A stretch of 64,000 bases of DNA. Origin: Caulobacter sp. SL161. Its GTDB lineage: Bacteria > Pseudomonadota > Alphaproteobacteria > Caulobacterales > Caulobacteraceae. The translations under genes were made by a program, and so were the position numbers. Positions 42,236 through 53,996 of the stretch are shown in pieces (within the stretch, counting starts at the first letter, position 1; the number at the start of each line of letters is the position of its first letter). The notes below the pieces were generated by a model. That model did no database searches and was not told the origin of the DNA. It saw only the letters and a list, made by a program, of their open reading frames with translations. The DNA lies in the NCBI RefSeq assembly GCF_026672375.1, contig NZ_JAPPRA010000001.1:2108001-2172000 (forward strand). The letters run 5' to 3'.

Positions 42236-43156
42236 CTACGACCCCAGACCGATCGTCATCGTACCGCTGTAGCCCGACGTCGTGTCACCGGTCAGGGTGG
42301 GCGTGGCCGCCGCCAGTTGCGCGGCGGTGAACGATCTGAACACGTTGTCGCTGGCCAGCGTGATCTGGGCGAGGTTGCTGATGCTGGCGCTGTAGCCGGA
42401 GACGTTGTTGTAAACGGCTGACGAGATCGCTGACGGCATAGCGATCTGCGAGGTGAGCAGCGCATTGGTCTCGATGGTCGCCGTGGCGAGCGACTTGTAG
42501 ACTTCGAAGTGAATGTGCGGCCAGCGACCCGAGTAACAGCCCGGATAGATGGTGGTGAAGGTGACTTCGCCGTTCGAGTCCGTCACCTGGACGCCGCGCA
42601 GGTAGCTCTCGGTCGGCACGGTGTACAGCGAGTAGAGGCCGTTGTTCGTGCAGTGCCAGAAGTAGATTGCGTAGCCGACCAGCGGGGCGCAGTTGTTGTT
42701 GGCGTCGACCAGCTTGATCTTGATCGTGGTCACCAGGCCCGCAGCGACGGTGGTGCTGGTGATGAAGCTCGACCGGATGTCGCTGCGAACGATGCCGCTG
42801 GACGTCAGAACGTTCGAGGTCGCGCCGCTCGAGGTGTTGGAACCGTCGGCGGGGTAGGGGCCGTTCGTCGTTTCGGGCTCGGCCACGCAGCTGCCGTTCG
42901 ACGCCGTCGACGAGCTGGTCGAGGACGACGACGTAGAGGACGAGCTCGACGATGTAGAAGAAGAACTGCTGCTGGTTGTCGAGGTGGCGCTGCTGGTCGA
43001 TGAACCGCCGCCGCCGCCGCCACAGGCGGTGAGCAATGCGGCGCTCCCCCCAAAGCCTAGCAGGCCCAGGACATGTCGACGTTGCAGAATCTGCCGTTCG
43101 ATCGCTTCCAGATCGAACTGCAGGCCATGAGGGTGATCTTCGTTGTGGTCGGCCAC
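42236..43156 (-). CDS. Exported intradiol-dioxygenase-like lipoprotein with Ser-rich linker
   Basis: 306 residues from a GTG at 43156 with CGGAG upstream. The N-terminus has a twin-arginine-like QRRHVLGLLGFGG and a lipobox LTAC, so export by Tat and lipidation is likely. Residues about 55-85 are a pure Ser/Thr linker. The C-terminal half matches intradiol (protocatechuate/catechol-type) dioxygenases: TNGPYPADGSNTS, then the ferric-ligand segment with TTIYPGCYSGRWPHIHFEVY (Tyr and two His). Most such enzymes are cytoplasmic; an exported form is unusual, with the aromatic substrate unknown. It is co-directional with the GT2-GtrA gene. Confidence 0.78.
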   Translation of the reverse strand: MADHNEDHPHGLQFDLEAIERQILQRRHVLGLLGFGGSAALLTACGGGGGGSSTSSATSTTSSSSSSTSSSSSSTSSSSTSSSTASNGSCVAEPETTNGPYPADGSNTSSGATSNVLTSSGIVRSDIRSSFITSTTVAAGLVTTIKIKLVDANNNCAPLVGYAIYFWHCTNNGLYSLYTVPTESYLRGVQVTDSNGEVTFTTIYPGCYSGRWPHIHFEVYKSLATATIETNALLTSQIAMPSAISSAVYNNVSGYSASISNLAQITLASDNVFRSFTAAQLAAATPTLTGDTTSGYSGTMTIGLGS

Positions 43157-43239
43157 GGTGAAATCTCCGAGGGAAGGGTGGCCCCACGCTCGGACGCGCT
43201 CGCGGTCGCAAAAGGGCCTTAAACGCTCATGTTCGAAGC

Positions 43240-43257
43240 CGTTTCCGTTCGGAAACG
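43240..43257. repeat. Perfect palindrome in the divergent promoter region
   Basis: CGTTTCC-GTTC-GGAAACG lies between the dioxygenase-like gene (minus) and the PMT gene (plus) and could be an operator. On the minus strand GGAAAC followed after 15 bases by CGTT resembles an ECF (EcfG-type) promoter with one extra base. Confidence 0.35.
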
Positions 43258-43433
43258 ACAGGAAAAGGCGCCAATGTTTCAGGGGTGAGCGGCGAGGCTC
43301 ACGAGGGGCGCTCCGGGGCGCGGCGAGGGGCGTCGAGCCTCTCAATCTTGAAGCGGTTCTGTTTCAGGCCGGAGCGCTTGGCGCCTTTAACCCGCCCGAC
43401 GCCGCCTGACTTTTGCGGGTCAGGAGGAGCACG

Positions 43434-44987
43434 ATGTTCCCGCGCCGGCGCACCGCAAACCACAGTATTGAAACGCTAGGACGGCCTCTGATCCCGAGCC
43501 GTCTTGCTGTCAGGCGCAGCCCTAACAGGTTGGCGGCCCTGGTTTGCGGCCTGCTTCTCACGCTCATCGGATCGGCCAACTATCTCCTCCATCTGGATGA
43601 GCCGTGCGGTCCTTACTGGGACGAAAACTACTATCTGACGTCGGTCGCGCGTTACGCCGAAGGTCGGCCACAATTCGCCTCCCATCCGCCGCTGGGCTTG
43701 ATGCTGCTCGCGCTCGGCGACCAGCTCACCGGCGCCAACAAGGCCGTCGAGCTTGACGACTTGGCGCGGTTCAAGACCGTGGGCGAAACTCAACTTCCCG
43801 ACCGCTATCAGATCTGGAGCGTCCGGCTGGCGTCTGCGCTGTTCGGCGTCGCCATCGTCTTGACGGTTTACGCCATACTCCTGGCCGCTGCGTTCCCGCC
43901 AGGGGCGGCTGCGGCGGTCGCCGCTCTGGTCGCTTTCGAAACCGCCTTCATCGTTCAATTCCGCGCTGCTCAACTCGACGCTTTCCAGGTCGAGTTCGCG
44001 CTGATCGCGGTCGGCTTCATGATCGCAGCGGCGCGGCGCGGTCCGAATGACAGGCGCGTGCTGTTGTTCGCCGGCGCCGGCGCAGCTACGGGGGCGGCTA
44101 TGATGGTCAAGCTCGACGGCGCGCTCCTGGCCGCCGGGCCGGCCACGCTTCTGCTGATCTCGCTGGTTTCTCGCTGGAGGCGTGCGCGCGCATGGGCGAC
44201 CGCGACCTTGGAGGCCAGCGCCTTCGCTCTGGCGCTGCTCGCCATTATCGCCAGCGTCTACAGCGTCCAGACCTTTTGGAGCCGCAAGCCCTTAGACTTC
44301 GGTACGCCGGCGGCCGCGATTGATGCGCGGTTCATGTCGACGACCTACCAGCACTATGTCGATGGGCGTGCGCCATGGTCGCCAAGCGTTGTCGCGGCGG
44401 CCATGCGAGACTCCTTCAGTTTCATGCTCAACGATCAGGCGGGCATTGGCCTCTTGGATCCCAATGGGTCTTCACCGTGGCTGCAGCCGCTTGGCGTCAA
44501 GCCCATCAACTATCGTTGGGACAGCCGGGACGGAATGACGCGCTATGTTCAGCTCGTCGCCAATCCGGTCAACTGGACGCTCAGCGCCGTCAGCCTGCTC
44601 ATCTGCCTGGTCCTGGTTGCGGCGGGCGGCCTCGCCGGGACGTTCAAGCTGCGGGGCGCCACGGCCAGGCAACTCGCGCCGATTATCGCCACGGCGATGG
44701 TCTTCTACGTCTGTCACGGCCTGCTGGCCCAGCATCGGGTGATGTATCTGTATCACCACTTCGTGCCCCTGTTGCTGGGCGTGCTCTGCTTACCCTTTCT
44801 GATCCGTGATCTGGCGCTACGGAGACCTCGATGGCGTAGCCGCCTGGAGCTGACGAGTTGGGGTGTCGTGATCGCCAGCTCGGCCGCTTTCCTCTGGTTC
44901 GCGCCGCTCGTCTATCATCGACCGCTGAGCCACCAGGCCTGCGAAATGCGCAACATCCCAGCGCCGGTCGTCGGCTGTCGCCGCTGA
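43434..44987 (+). CDS. PMT-family lipid-linked sugar glycosyltransferase
   Basis: 517-residue multi-pass membrane enzyme of the dolichyl-phosphate-mannose protein mannosyltransferase superfamily (GT39/PMT_2-like). The ATG at 43434 has GGAGG seven bases upstream. The first luminal loop carries the acidic motif DEPCGPYWDENYYL, and SHPPLGLMLLALGDQL is the typical HPPL motif; about ten hydrophobic helices follow. PMT enzymes transfer sugars from polyprenyl phosphate to proteins or lipid A. Together with the GT2-GtrA gene on the opposite strand it suggests an envelope glycosylation step. Confidence 0.82.
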   Translation: MFPRRRTANHSIETLGRPLIPSRLAVRRSPNRLAALVCGLLLTLIGSANYLLHLDEPCGPYWDENYYLTSVARYAEGRPQFASHPPLGLMLLALGDQLTGANKAVELDDLARFKTVGETQLPDRYQIWSVRLASALFGVAIVLTVYAILLAAAFPPGAAAAVAALVAFETAFIVQFRAAQLDAFQVEFALIAVGFMIAAARRGPNDRRVLLFAGAGAATGAAMMVKLDGALLAAGPATLLLISLVSRWRRARAWATATLEASAFALALLAIIASVYSVQTFWSRKPLDFGTPAAAIDARFMSTTYQHYVDGRAPWSPSVVAAAMRDSFSFMLNDQAGIGLLDPNGSSPWLQPLGVKPINYRWDSRDGMTRYVQLVANPVNWTLSAVSLLICLVLVAAGGLAGTFKLRGATARQLAPIIATAMVFYVCHGLLAQHRVMYLYHHFVPLLLGVLCLPFLIRDLALRRPRWRSRLELTSWGVVIASSAAFLWFAPLVYHRPLSHQACEMRNIPAPVVGCRR

Positions 44988-45198
44988 GCCCCGCATCAGG
45001 GCGCTCCAAACGCGGAGGCTCGTCCGTCGAGGTGATGGCGCTCGTCATGGACACCGGCGTCTGACGGCCTCCTCGTCCCCCAGGACGCGCTCTGCGGACC
45101 GTCAGGTTTGGAGTATATCTGCTTCTATATAAGCGGGAATGCGGCTTTTAATCATTCAAAGATTGTGTTTCGCTCTCTTTATCGAGCGGAGGGCCATC

Positions 45199-45879
45199 AT
45201 GAAGAATGCGATCTTTGTCCTCGTAGTCAGCGCCGCAGTTGCGGTTGCGTCGGGCGCCTCGGCGCGGCAGGCCGACACACTCATAGGCGATGCGCGAAGG
45301 CAGAACGGGCTCGAGGGAGAGATGTCTCGGCTGAGACAGGTCTCACCCGGCAGCGCTCGAGAGGGCGTCTGTCCTTTGGTCCGGGGCGCGTCCGCAGAGG
45401 TCAACGCCTATGTCGCCGCGCGCTTGCACCAAGTGGCTCAGCAAGCCGGCGCGCCCTATGCGAAGCGCGCCTGCGAGCCCAATGTCGTTGTCCTGTTCTC
45501 GGCCGAGCCTGACGCGCTGATCCGCGAGGCGGCGCGCTCCAAGCGCTTCAACTACAGCGGCGTGCCCACAGCGGCGGCCGAGGCGTTCCGCTCAGGCGCT
45601 GATCCGGTTCGCTGGATCCATGGCGGCGATGTACGCAGCTCGGCCGCCGGCGACGCACGGCCTCACAACGCCCTGATCGTCGTCGATGCGAGCAAGGCGC
45701 AGGACGTAAAGGTGTCGGCCTTGGCTGACTACCTGGCCCTGGTCTCGCTGGCGGATACTCGCGTGCGCCCGGCGCCGATGGACTCGATCATGACGCTGTT
45801 CGACGGCCGCGACGGAACGCCAAAGACTCTTACCGAGTCGGATCAAGCCTATTTGCGTAGCGTCCACCGCGCCCGGTAA
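45199..45879 (+). CDS. Exported hypothetical protein (226 aa)
   Basis: Signal peptide MKNAIFVLVVSAAVAVASGASA; the ATG at 45199 has GGAGGG nine bases upstream. The mature protein has two cysteines (GVCPLVRGAS and KRACEPNVVV) and mixed alpha/beta segments (EPNVVVLFSAEPDALIREAARSKRFNYSG; HNALIVVDASKAQDVKVSALADYLALVSLADTR). I do not recognise a family or catalytic motif. AT-rich DNA with TATATAAG lies upstream at about 45115-45135 and could be its promoter. No operon partner is evident. Confidence 0.7.
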   Translation: MKNAIFVLVVSAAVAVASGASARQADTLIGDARRQNGLEGEMSRLRQVSPGSAREGVCPLVRGASAEVNAYVAARLHQVAQQAGAPYAKRACEPNVVVLFSAEPDALIREAARSKRFNYSGVPTAAAEAFRSGADPVRWIHGGDVRSSAAGDARPHNALIVVDASKAQDVKVSALADYLALVSLADTRVRPAPMDSIMTLFDGRDGTPKTLTESDQAYLRSVHRAR

Positions 45880-46100
45880 CAGCGGCCGTCACCGCCGTGC
45901 GCCCGCCGCTGTGCGAAACGTCACATCGCCGCGCCTCCCAGACGACTACGACAAATCGTCTGCTCTTGTGGGAGTCGGACCGGTGGGGCGATGGGCTCCG
46001 CGTACGACGGCCGTCAGAGCCGAAGGCGCGAACCGATCGGGGGCGAGCGGCGGATGCCTGTGAAGGTTCCGTCGCTCTCTTCGGACCCTGCGCCCGACGA
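45880..46100. other. Intergenic region without a gene
   Basis: Between convergent genes. I see no gene, tRNA or clear hairpin here. Confidence 0.5.
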
Positions 46101-46637
46101 TCAGCGCAACAGAACTCCGGGCTGGGCCCACCTGAATCGCGCAACCTCGACCTCGCGTCCGCCCGGCGCTGTTTCAGGGTAGCGGGCCACCTCCACGCCG
46201 CCCTTGCGCGCATAGAAGCCCAGGGCGTCCGCGTTCGGCGCGTAGACTTCCAGATTCAGAGGCGCGCCCCCGTGCTCGTCGCACAGCCATCGGGCGACCT
46301 CGGCCAGCAGGCGCGAGCCCAGGCCTTGACGCTTGCGTTCGGGAGCGACGTGAAGATTGTCGACCAGGAGCCCGAGTTCAGGGTTCAATCGGAAAGAGGC
46401 GTAGGCGAGGGCCACCGGTTCTGCGTCGTCCACGGCGGCGAGGATCAGGTCTTGTTGCGGTGAGAAGGCCCTGAAACGTTCGCGCCAGGTCGCGCGGGAC
46501 ATGGCTGGGAGTTGATGGTCCAGATAGTGGTCGCCGTAGAGGCCGCGATAGGCGTCCTGTCGACTGCGGGTGTGCAGATCGGCGATGGCGTCCGCATCAC
46601 CCAGCAAGGTCCCGAGTCGGACTATCCGTATCGTCAT
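46101..46637 (-). CDS. GNAT family N-acetyltransferase
   Basis: 178 residues, ATG at 46637 (MTIRIVRLGTLLGDADAIADLHTRSRQDAYRGLYGDHYLD). The acetyl-CoA loop is LHVAPERKRQGLGSRLLAEVARWL, followed by NLEVYAPNADALGFYARKGG, the classic GNAT motifs A and B. Substrate unknown. It is on the minus strand, divergent from ppdK. Confidence 0.82.
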   Translation of the reverse strand: MTIRIVRLGTLLGDADAIADLHTRSRQDAYRGLYGDHYLDHQLPAMSRATWRERFRAFSPQQDLILAAVDDAEPVALAYASFRLNPELGLLVDNLHVAPERKRQGLGSRLLAEVARWLCDEHGGAPLNLEVYAPNADALGFYARKGGVEVARYPETAPGGREVEVARFRWAQPGVLLR

Positions 46638-46958
46638 GGAACGATCGAAGGCGTTTCGCAGCGCGAAGACAAGGCCTCACAATCGTCCGCCTGCGCCTCA
46701 AGTTGAGCGATTGGGCCAGAATTGCTCAGAACGTCGCCTTCAGCGCTTGCCGGACAACGTTGTCATTGGAATTATTTGCCGAATTCTCTCGTTATCGCCT
46801 GGAACGCCAACCGCCAGTGGACGCGTTCTTGACCGAAGTGCTACTGAGACGCCCGGATATTGCACTGCGGGATCACAACAAAGCAGCGCTGTTCCAAGGC
46901 GAGACGACCCCCATCAGAGGGGCGCGGCCTTTTCACTTATCGCAGGGTGAATTCAAAG
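46638..46958. other. Intergenic region upstream of ppdK
   Basis: 321 bases of lower GC than the flanks. The frame at 46703-46969 (about 88 codons) is open but its codon use is unlike the neighbours and it overlaps ppdK, so I do not call a gene. The palindrome at 46753-46764 lies here. Confidence 0.5.
46753..46764. promoter_or_regulatory. LacI-type palindrome upstream of ppdK
   Basis: GACAACGTTGTC is a perfect 12-base palindrome with a central ACGT, resembling LacI-family operators (TGnnAACGTTnnCA). It lies about 195 bases before the ppdK ATG. Confidence 0.35.
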
Positions 46959-49646
<2,688 letters not shown>

Positions 49647-49674
49647 TCCAGCGCCTCTCTAGTCCGAGAACGTC

Positions 49675-49706
49675 AAGGCCCCGAACCGCAAGGTCCGGGG
49701 CCTTTT
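49675..49706 (+). terminator. Terminator after ppdK
   Basis: AAGGCCCCG and CGGGGCCTT form a nine-base stem, extended by AACC/GGT in the loop, followed by TTTT. Confidence 0.85.
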
Positions 49707-49741
49707 GCTGCGGGCGGGCCCCGCGACGCTCTGGAAACGCC

Positions 49742-50440
49742 TTAGGCGGCGTCGACCAGCACCAGTTCGGCGTCTTCGAGGGCGGTGATGGTGATAACGT
49801 CCTCATCCTTGATGCCGGCGCCGTCCCGGGCGTTCAGCTTGACGCCGTTGACCTCAACCACGCCTGCGGCGGGCACCAGATAACCGCTGCGATCCTTGCC
49901 CAGGGCGTAGGTCGTCGTCTCGCCTGCCTTAAGCGTCGCGCCCAGCACGCGGGCGTCGGTGCGGATCGGCAGGGCGTCGGCGTCATCGGAAAAGCCGCTG
50001 GCCAAGGTCACGAACTTGCCCGAGCGGTCGCCTTTCGGGAACGGCTTGGAGCCCCAGGAGGGCGCGCCGCCGAACGACTTCGGCTCGATCCAGATCTGGA
50101 AGATCCGGGTCGTTTCCGGCTCGAGATTGTACTCGGCGTGCCGGATGCCCGTGCCTGCGCTCATCACCTGGACGTCGCCTGCGACGGTGCGACCCTTGTT
50201 GCCCAGGTTGTCCTGGTGGGTAATCGCGCCGTCGCGGACATAGGTGATGATCTCCATGTCGCTGTGCGGATGCGGCGGAAACCCCGTGTTGGGGGCGATT
50301 TCGTCGTCGTTCCACACCCGCAGGGCGCCCCAGTTCATGTTGCTGGGGTCGTAGTAGCTGGCGAACGAGAAGTGGTGCTTGGCCTTCAGCCAACCGTGGT
50401 CGGCGCCGCCAAGCTTTTCGAACGGTCTGCGGTCGATCAT
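49742..50440 (-). CDS. Pirin family protein (YhhW-like)
   Basis: 232 residues from the ATG at 50440, AAAGG upstream. Bicupin of the pirin/quercetinase type. The metal site is in PHPHSDMEIITYVRDGAITHQDN with a further His in GTGIRHAEYN and the Glu beyond. The FGGAPSWGSKPFPK segment is typical. Enzymatic role (quercetin-like dioxygenase) is inferred from the family. Divergent from the LysR gene. Confidence 0.9.
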   Translation of the reverse strand: MIDRRPFEKLGGADHGWLKAKHHFSFASYYDPSNMNWGALRVWNDDEIAPNTGFPPHPHSDMEIITYVRDGAITHQDNLGNKGRTVAGDVQVMSAGTGIRHAEYNLEPETTRIFQIWIEPKSFGGAPSWGSKPFPKGDRSGKFVTLASGFSDDADALPIRTDARVLGATLKAGETTTYALGKDRSGYLVPAAGVVEVNGVKLNARDGAGIKDEDVITITALEDAELVLVDAA

Positions 50441-50521
50441 GGCTCTACCTTTCAAGTGTCTGGCGCGCCGCGTCGGCGCGTCCTGTTGAGAAGAAGATAG
50501 GTGCGCAGGCGTGATTATAAA

Positions 50522-50549
50522 TCGAAACTATTGAAATCTATCGTTTCGA
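50522..50549. promoter_or_regulatory. Candidate LysR operator between pirin and lysR
   Basis: TCGAAAC (50522-50528) and GTTTCGA (50543-50549) are perfect inverse copies around 14 AT-rich bases. It lies 17 bases before the regulator's ATG and about 90 bases from the pirin ATG, the usual place for LysR-type autoregulation. Confidence 0.55.
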
Positions 50550-50565
50550 AAAATAGCATCTAGCG

Positions 50566-51462
50566 ATGTCCAAGCTCCCCGATCTGGAAGGCCTCGCCGT
50601 GTTCGCCAAGGTGGCCGAGTTGCGCTCGTTCGCTGCCGCCTCCGAGACCCTGGCCATGTCGAAGGCGACGGTTTCGAAAGCGGTGACGCGGCTTGAGCTG
50701 CGCCTTGGGGCCAGGCTCTTCAATCGCACCTCGCGACGCCTGGCCCTGACCGACGCCGGCCAGGCGCTCGTTGAGCGCGCCAGCCGGGTGCTGGCCGAGG
50801 CCGAGGCCGCCGAGGAGGAGGCCTCCAGCCAGTCCGCCGCGCCACGCGGGCTTGTTCGCATGGCTGCGCCGATGTCGCTGGGCGTCGCCAGTTTGGCTCC
50901 GGTGTTGCCTGCCTTTCTGGAAGCTTATCCGGACGTCTCGATCGACCTGCACCTGTCGGATGCGACCGTCGACCTGATCGGCATGGGGTTCGACATCGCC
51001 CTGCGCGTCGCCGACCTGCCCGACAGCTCGTTGGTGGCGCGGCGGCTGCGGGCGGTGCAGCGCCACGTCGTGGCCGCGCCGGCCTATTGGGCGGCGCACG
51101 GGCGTCCGACTCACCCGGCGGATCTCGCTGAGCATCGGGGGCTGACCTATGGCCACCAGGCCTCGCCGGAGACCTGGCGCTTTCAGCGGGCGGGGGGCGA
51201 GGAGGCGGCGGTGCGGCCGCGCTCGGTGCTGCGGGCCAACAATGGTGATGCGCTGTTGCCGCCGCTGCTGGCGGGGACTGGCGTGGCCATGTTGCCCGAC
51301 TTCATCGTGGGCCCGGCCCTGGCCAACGGGCGTCTTGAGGCGGTGCTGACCGACTGGAGCGCCGCGCCGATCGCTCTGCATCTCGTCATGCCGCCCGGAG
51401 GGCCGCGCCCGGCGCGCGTTACGGTGCTGGCCGACTACCTGGCCAAGACGCTCGGGCGCTGA
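50566..51462 (+). CDS. LysR-family transcriptional regulator
   Basis: 298 residues. The N-terminal helix-turn-helix is LPDLEGLAVFAKVAELRSFAAASETLAMSKATVSKAVTRLELRLGARLFNRTSRRLALTDAG. The effector domain follows from about residue 95 (GLVRMAAPMSLGVASLAPVLPAFLEAYPDVSIDLHLSD). It belongs to the AaeR/DsdC-like group by general pattern. It is divergent from the pirin gene, where LysR regulators of quercetinase-like pirins are often found. Confidence 0.93.
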   Translation: MSKLPDLEGLAVFAKVAELRSFAAASETLAMSKATVSKAVTRLELRLGARLFNRTSRRLALTDAGQALVERASRVLAEAEAAEEEASSQSAAPRGLVRMAAPMSLGVASLAPVLPAFLEAYPDVSIDLHLSDATVDLIGMGFDIALRVADLPDSSLVARRLRAVQRHVVAAPAYWAAHGRPTHPADLAEHRGLTYGHQASPETWRFQRAGGEEAAVRPRSVLRANNGDALLPPLLAGTGVAMLPDFIVGPALANGRLEAVLTDWSAAPIALHLVMPPGGPRPARVTVLADYLAKTLGR

Positions 51463-51468
51463 CGTTCG

Positions 51469-53907
51469 TTAGCCCAGGCTCTCGACTTGAGCCGGCGTAA
51501 AGGCCCCGACCTGAAGCGGCGTCATGGCCGCGATGTTGGTGGTCGAAAGCCAATCCAGTTGATTGATCGTCAGGCCGGGGATCTGGCTCGGGGCTAGATA
51601 GCCCACCTGGGTCGTGGTCAGGCTGGTGATCACCGCCGTGGACAGCGAGCCCAGCTGACTTGCGTTCAAGGCCTGGACCTGGGTTTCACTGAGCTGGCTG
51701 AAGGCGCCGGGCGAGATGTTTCGCAGCTGGAAGGACGACAGGCCCCTGAGGGCGCTGGGCGTCAAGGCAGCGTACTGATCGGCCGACAGGGCCGCCAGAT
51801 TGGTCACGGAAATCGCCATCATCTGGCTTGCGGTCAGAGCGGCGATCTGGGTCGTGGTGAACTCGCCGATATCGCTCGCGGACAAGGCGCTGAGCTGGCT
51901 CGCGCTCAGGCCCGAGACTTGGCCGGCCGTCAGAGCCTGGAAGGCTGTTTGGTCCAGGCCGGTCAGGTGTCGCGTCGAAAGACCGCCGATCTGTGTTCCG
52001 GTCAGGGCGGCGAACTGGGTTGTCGACAGTTCGGCCAGGTCGGTGTTGGTCAGGCCCGCCATCTGGGTCGCGCTGACGCCTGCCAGCTGGGTTGAAGACA
52101 AGGCCGCGATCTGGCTTGGGCTGAGGCCATTGAAGTTGGTCGTCGACAGCGCGCCGATCTGCTCGCCGCTGAAGCTGGCGACCTGGGTCGCCGAGAAGCG
52201 CGCGAAGTCCGTTGCGCTCAGGGCGTTCAGCTGGGTGGGACTGACGGCGGCCAGTTGCGAAGCCGACAGGGCCTGGATCGCGCTGGCGCTCAGGCGGTTG
52301 AAGTTGGTGGTCGACAGGGCGGCCAGTTGCGAAGGCGCGAAGGCCTTGAGCTGGGTGGCCGAAAGCTTGTCCAGGCCTGTGGTCGAAAGTCCCGAGATCT
52401 GGGTCGTGACGAGCGCCGCGAGCTGGGTTTCGGTCAACGCCTGAAGCTGGGTCTGCGCCAGCGCGTTCAGGGTCGTCGTCGCCAGCGCCGCGATCTGGGT
52501 CTGGCTGAAAACCTCGGCCTGGTCCTTGGTGAACTCGGCGAAGTCGGTCTCGGTCAGGCCCGCAAACTGCGTCGTGGTCAGTCCCAACAGCTGGGTCGCG
52601 GTCAGGGCCTGGACCTGACTGGCGCTGAGGCTGTTGAGGGCTTGTGCGGAGAGCGCGCTAAGCTGCGTGGTGCTGAAGACCTGCGCTTGGTCGGGCGTGA
52701 ACGCCGACAGGCTGGTCTCTGACAGGCCGCCGACCTGGGTTCGGCTCAGGCTCTTCAGCTGGGTCGCTGTCAGCACCTGGAGCTGCTCTCGGCTGAGACT
52801 GTTTAGGCCCGTCGTCGACAGCATGGCCAATTGGGTGGTGGCGAGAACTCCCACCTGGGCCGGCGTGAACTCGGCCAGATCGTCGGCGGTCAGGCTCGCG
52901 ACCTGGGTCGTGGTCAGCGCCGCCAGCTGGGTGGTGTCGAACACCTGCACCCGATCGGCGCTGAGGCTGTTCAGGCCGGTGGTGCTCAGGGCCGACAGCT
53001 GAGCGGCGCTGAAGTGGCGCATCTGCGCGGGCGTGAATTCGGCCAGGTCGTTTTCACTCAAGGCCCGCAACTGGGTCGGCTTTAGTCCGGCCAGTTGATC
53101 GCTGGTCAGGCCCGCGACCTGGGTCGCGGAAAGCCCGGACAACCCTTCGGTGCTCAGCGCGCCAAGCTGGGTTCCGGTCATCCCTCCGACAACCGCGTCC
53201 GATAGCACGGCGGTCTGGGCGGCCGACAGGGCGCCGATCTGGGTGGCTCCCAGCGCGGTGAGGTTGTCTCCCAGGCTCCGCAGCTGGGTTGTCGACAGCG
53301 CTGCGACCTGGGTGGCGGTCATGCGCTGGAGCTGAGTGGTGCTCAGGGCCGACAGGCGTGAGCCTTCCAGAGACGGGACCAGGTCGGCGGGTAGGGCGGC
53401 GATCTGCGTTTCGGTCAGCGCCGAGATCTTCTCAGGCGAGAGCTCGTCCAAGTCAGTCGCGCTGAAGGCGGCGATCTGGGTGGTGGTCAGCTGCGCCAGC
53501 TGCGTCGTGCTGAGCGCGGCGATCTGGGTGGCGTCCAGCGCGGTGAAACGGGTGGCGTCCATTGCGCCGATCTGGATGGCGCTGAGCGCCTGCAGGCGAT
53601 CCGCGTCCAGCTTGGCCAGTTGCGTCGACGTCAGGGCGTTCAGCTGCGCGCCGCTGAACGCCTGAAGTTGATCGACATCGAATAAGAGGTTCTGGGCGAA
53701 GGCCGGAATCTGCGTCGCCGTCAGGCCCTTGACCTGGGTCGATGTCAGGGCCGAGACCTGCGTGGCGTTCAGCACGCCGATCGCCGAGTCCGACAGCGCG
53801 CCGACCTGGGTTTTGGTCAGCGCCTCCAGTTTCGTGGTCGAAAGGGTCTGTACCGTCGTCGTCGCCAGGGCTGCGATCTGGGCGGCGGACAGATACGAAA
53901 TCGGCAC
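51469..53907 (-). CDS. Octapeptide-repeat protein (about 100 tandem 8-residue units)
   Basis: 812 residues from a GTG at 53907 (MPISYLSAAQIAALATTT; GAGG 12 bases upstream). Almost the whole protein is repeats of the form Q-(I/L/V)-x-x-L-(S/T)-x-T, for example LSTTQLAQLTTTQIAAFS, with Q-to-Q spacing of 8. About 100 units fit the length. There is no signal peptide and no other domain; the end is LQVGAFTPAQVESLG. Repeat units vary, so it is not recent slippage. I know no function; a stacked beta-solenoid is plausible. The gene ends seven bases after the lysR stop, convergent, and the Hsp70-like gene lies upstream on the same strand in tail position. Confidence 0.75.
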   Translation of the reverse strand: MPISYLSAAQIAALATTTVQTLSTTKLEALTKTQVGALSDSAIGVLNATQVSALTSTQVKGLTATQIPAFAQNLLFDVDQLQAFSGAQLNALTSTQLAKLDADRLQALSAIQIGAMDATRFTALDATQIAALSTTQLAQLTTTQIAAFSATDLDELSPEKISALTETQIAALPADLVPSLEGSRLSALSTTQLQRMTATQVAALSTTQLRSLGDNLTALGATQIGALSAAQTAVLSDAVVGGMTGTQLGALSTEGLSGLSATQVAGLTSDQLAGLKPTQLRALSENDLAEFTPAQMRHFSAAQLSALSTTGLNSLSADRVQVFDTTQLAALTTTQVASLTADDLAEFTPAQVGVLATTQLAMLSTTGLNSLSREQLQVLTATQLKSLSRTQVGGLSETSLSAFTPDQAQVFSTTQLSALSAQALNSLSASQVQALTATQLLGLTTTQFAGLTETDFAEFTKDQAEVFSQTQIAALATTTLNALAQTQLQALTETQLAALVTTQISGLSTTGLDKLSATQLKAFAPSQLAALSTTNFNRLSASAIQALSASQLAAVSPTQLNALSATDFARFSATQVASFSGEQIGALSTTNFNGLSPSQIAALSSTQLAGVSATQMAGLTNTDLAELSTTQFAALTGTQIGGLSTRHLTGLDQTAFQALTAGQVSGLSASQLSALSASDIGEFTTTQIAALTASQMMAISVTNLAALSADQYAALTPSALRGLSSFQLRNISPGAFSQLSETQVQALNASQLGSLSTAVITSLTTTQVGYLAPSQIPGLTINQLDWLSTTNIAAMTPLQVGAFTPAQVESLG

Positions 53908-53996
53908 TGGACTCGTTGCCTCACAAGGTCGCGACGCGAATCGTTCGCGTTAACCCTAAGCCAAAGCGTCGGGCGCCACCATGCGGCGAAGAGGAC

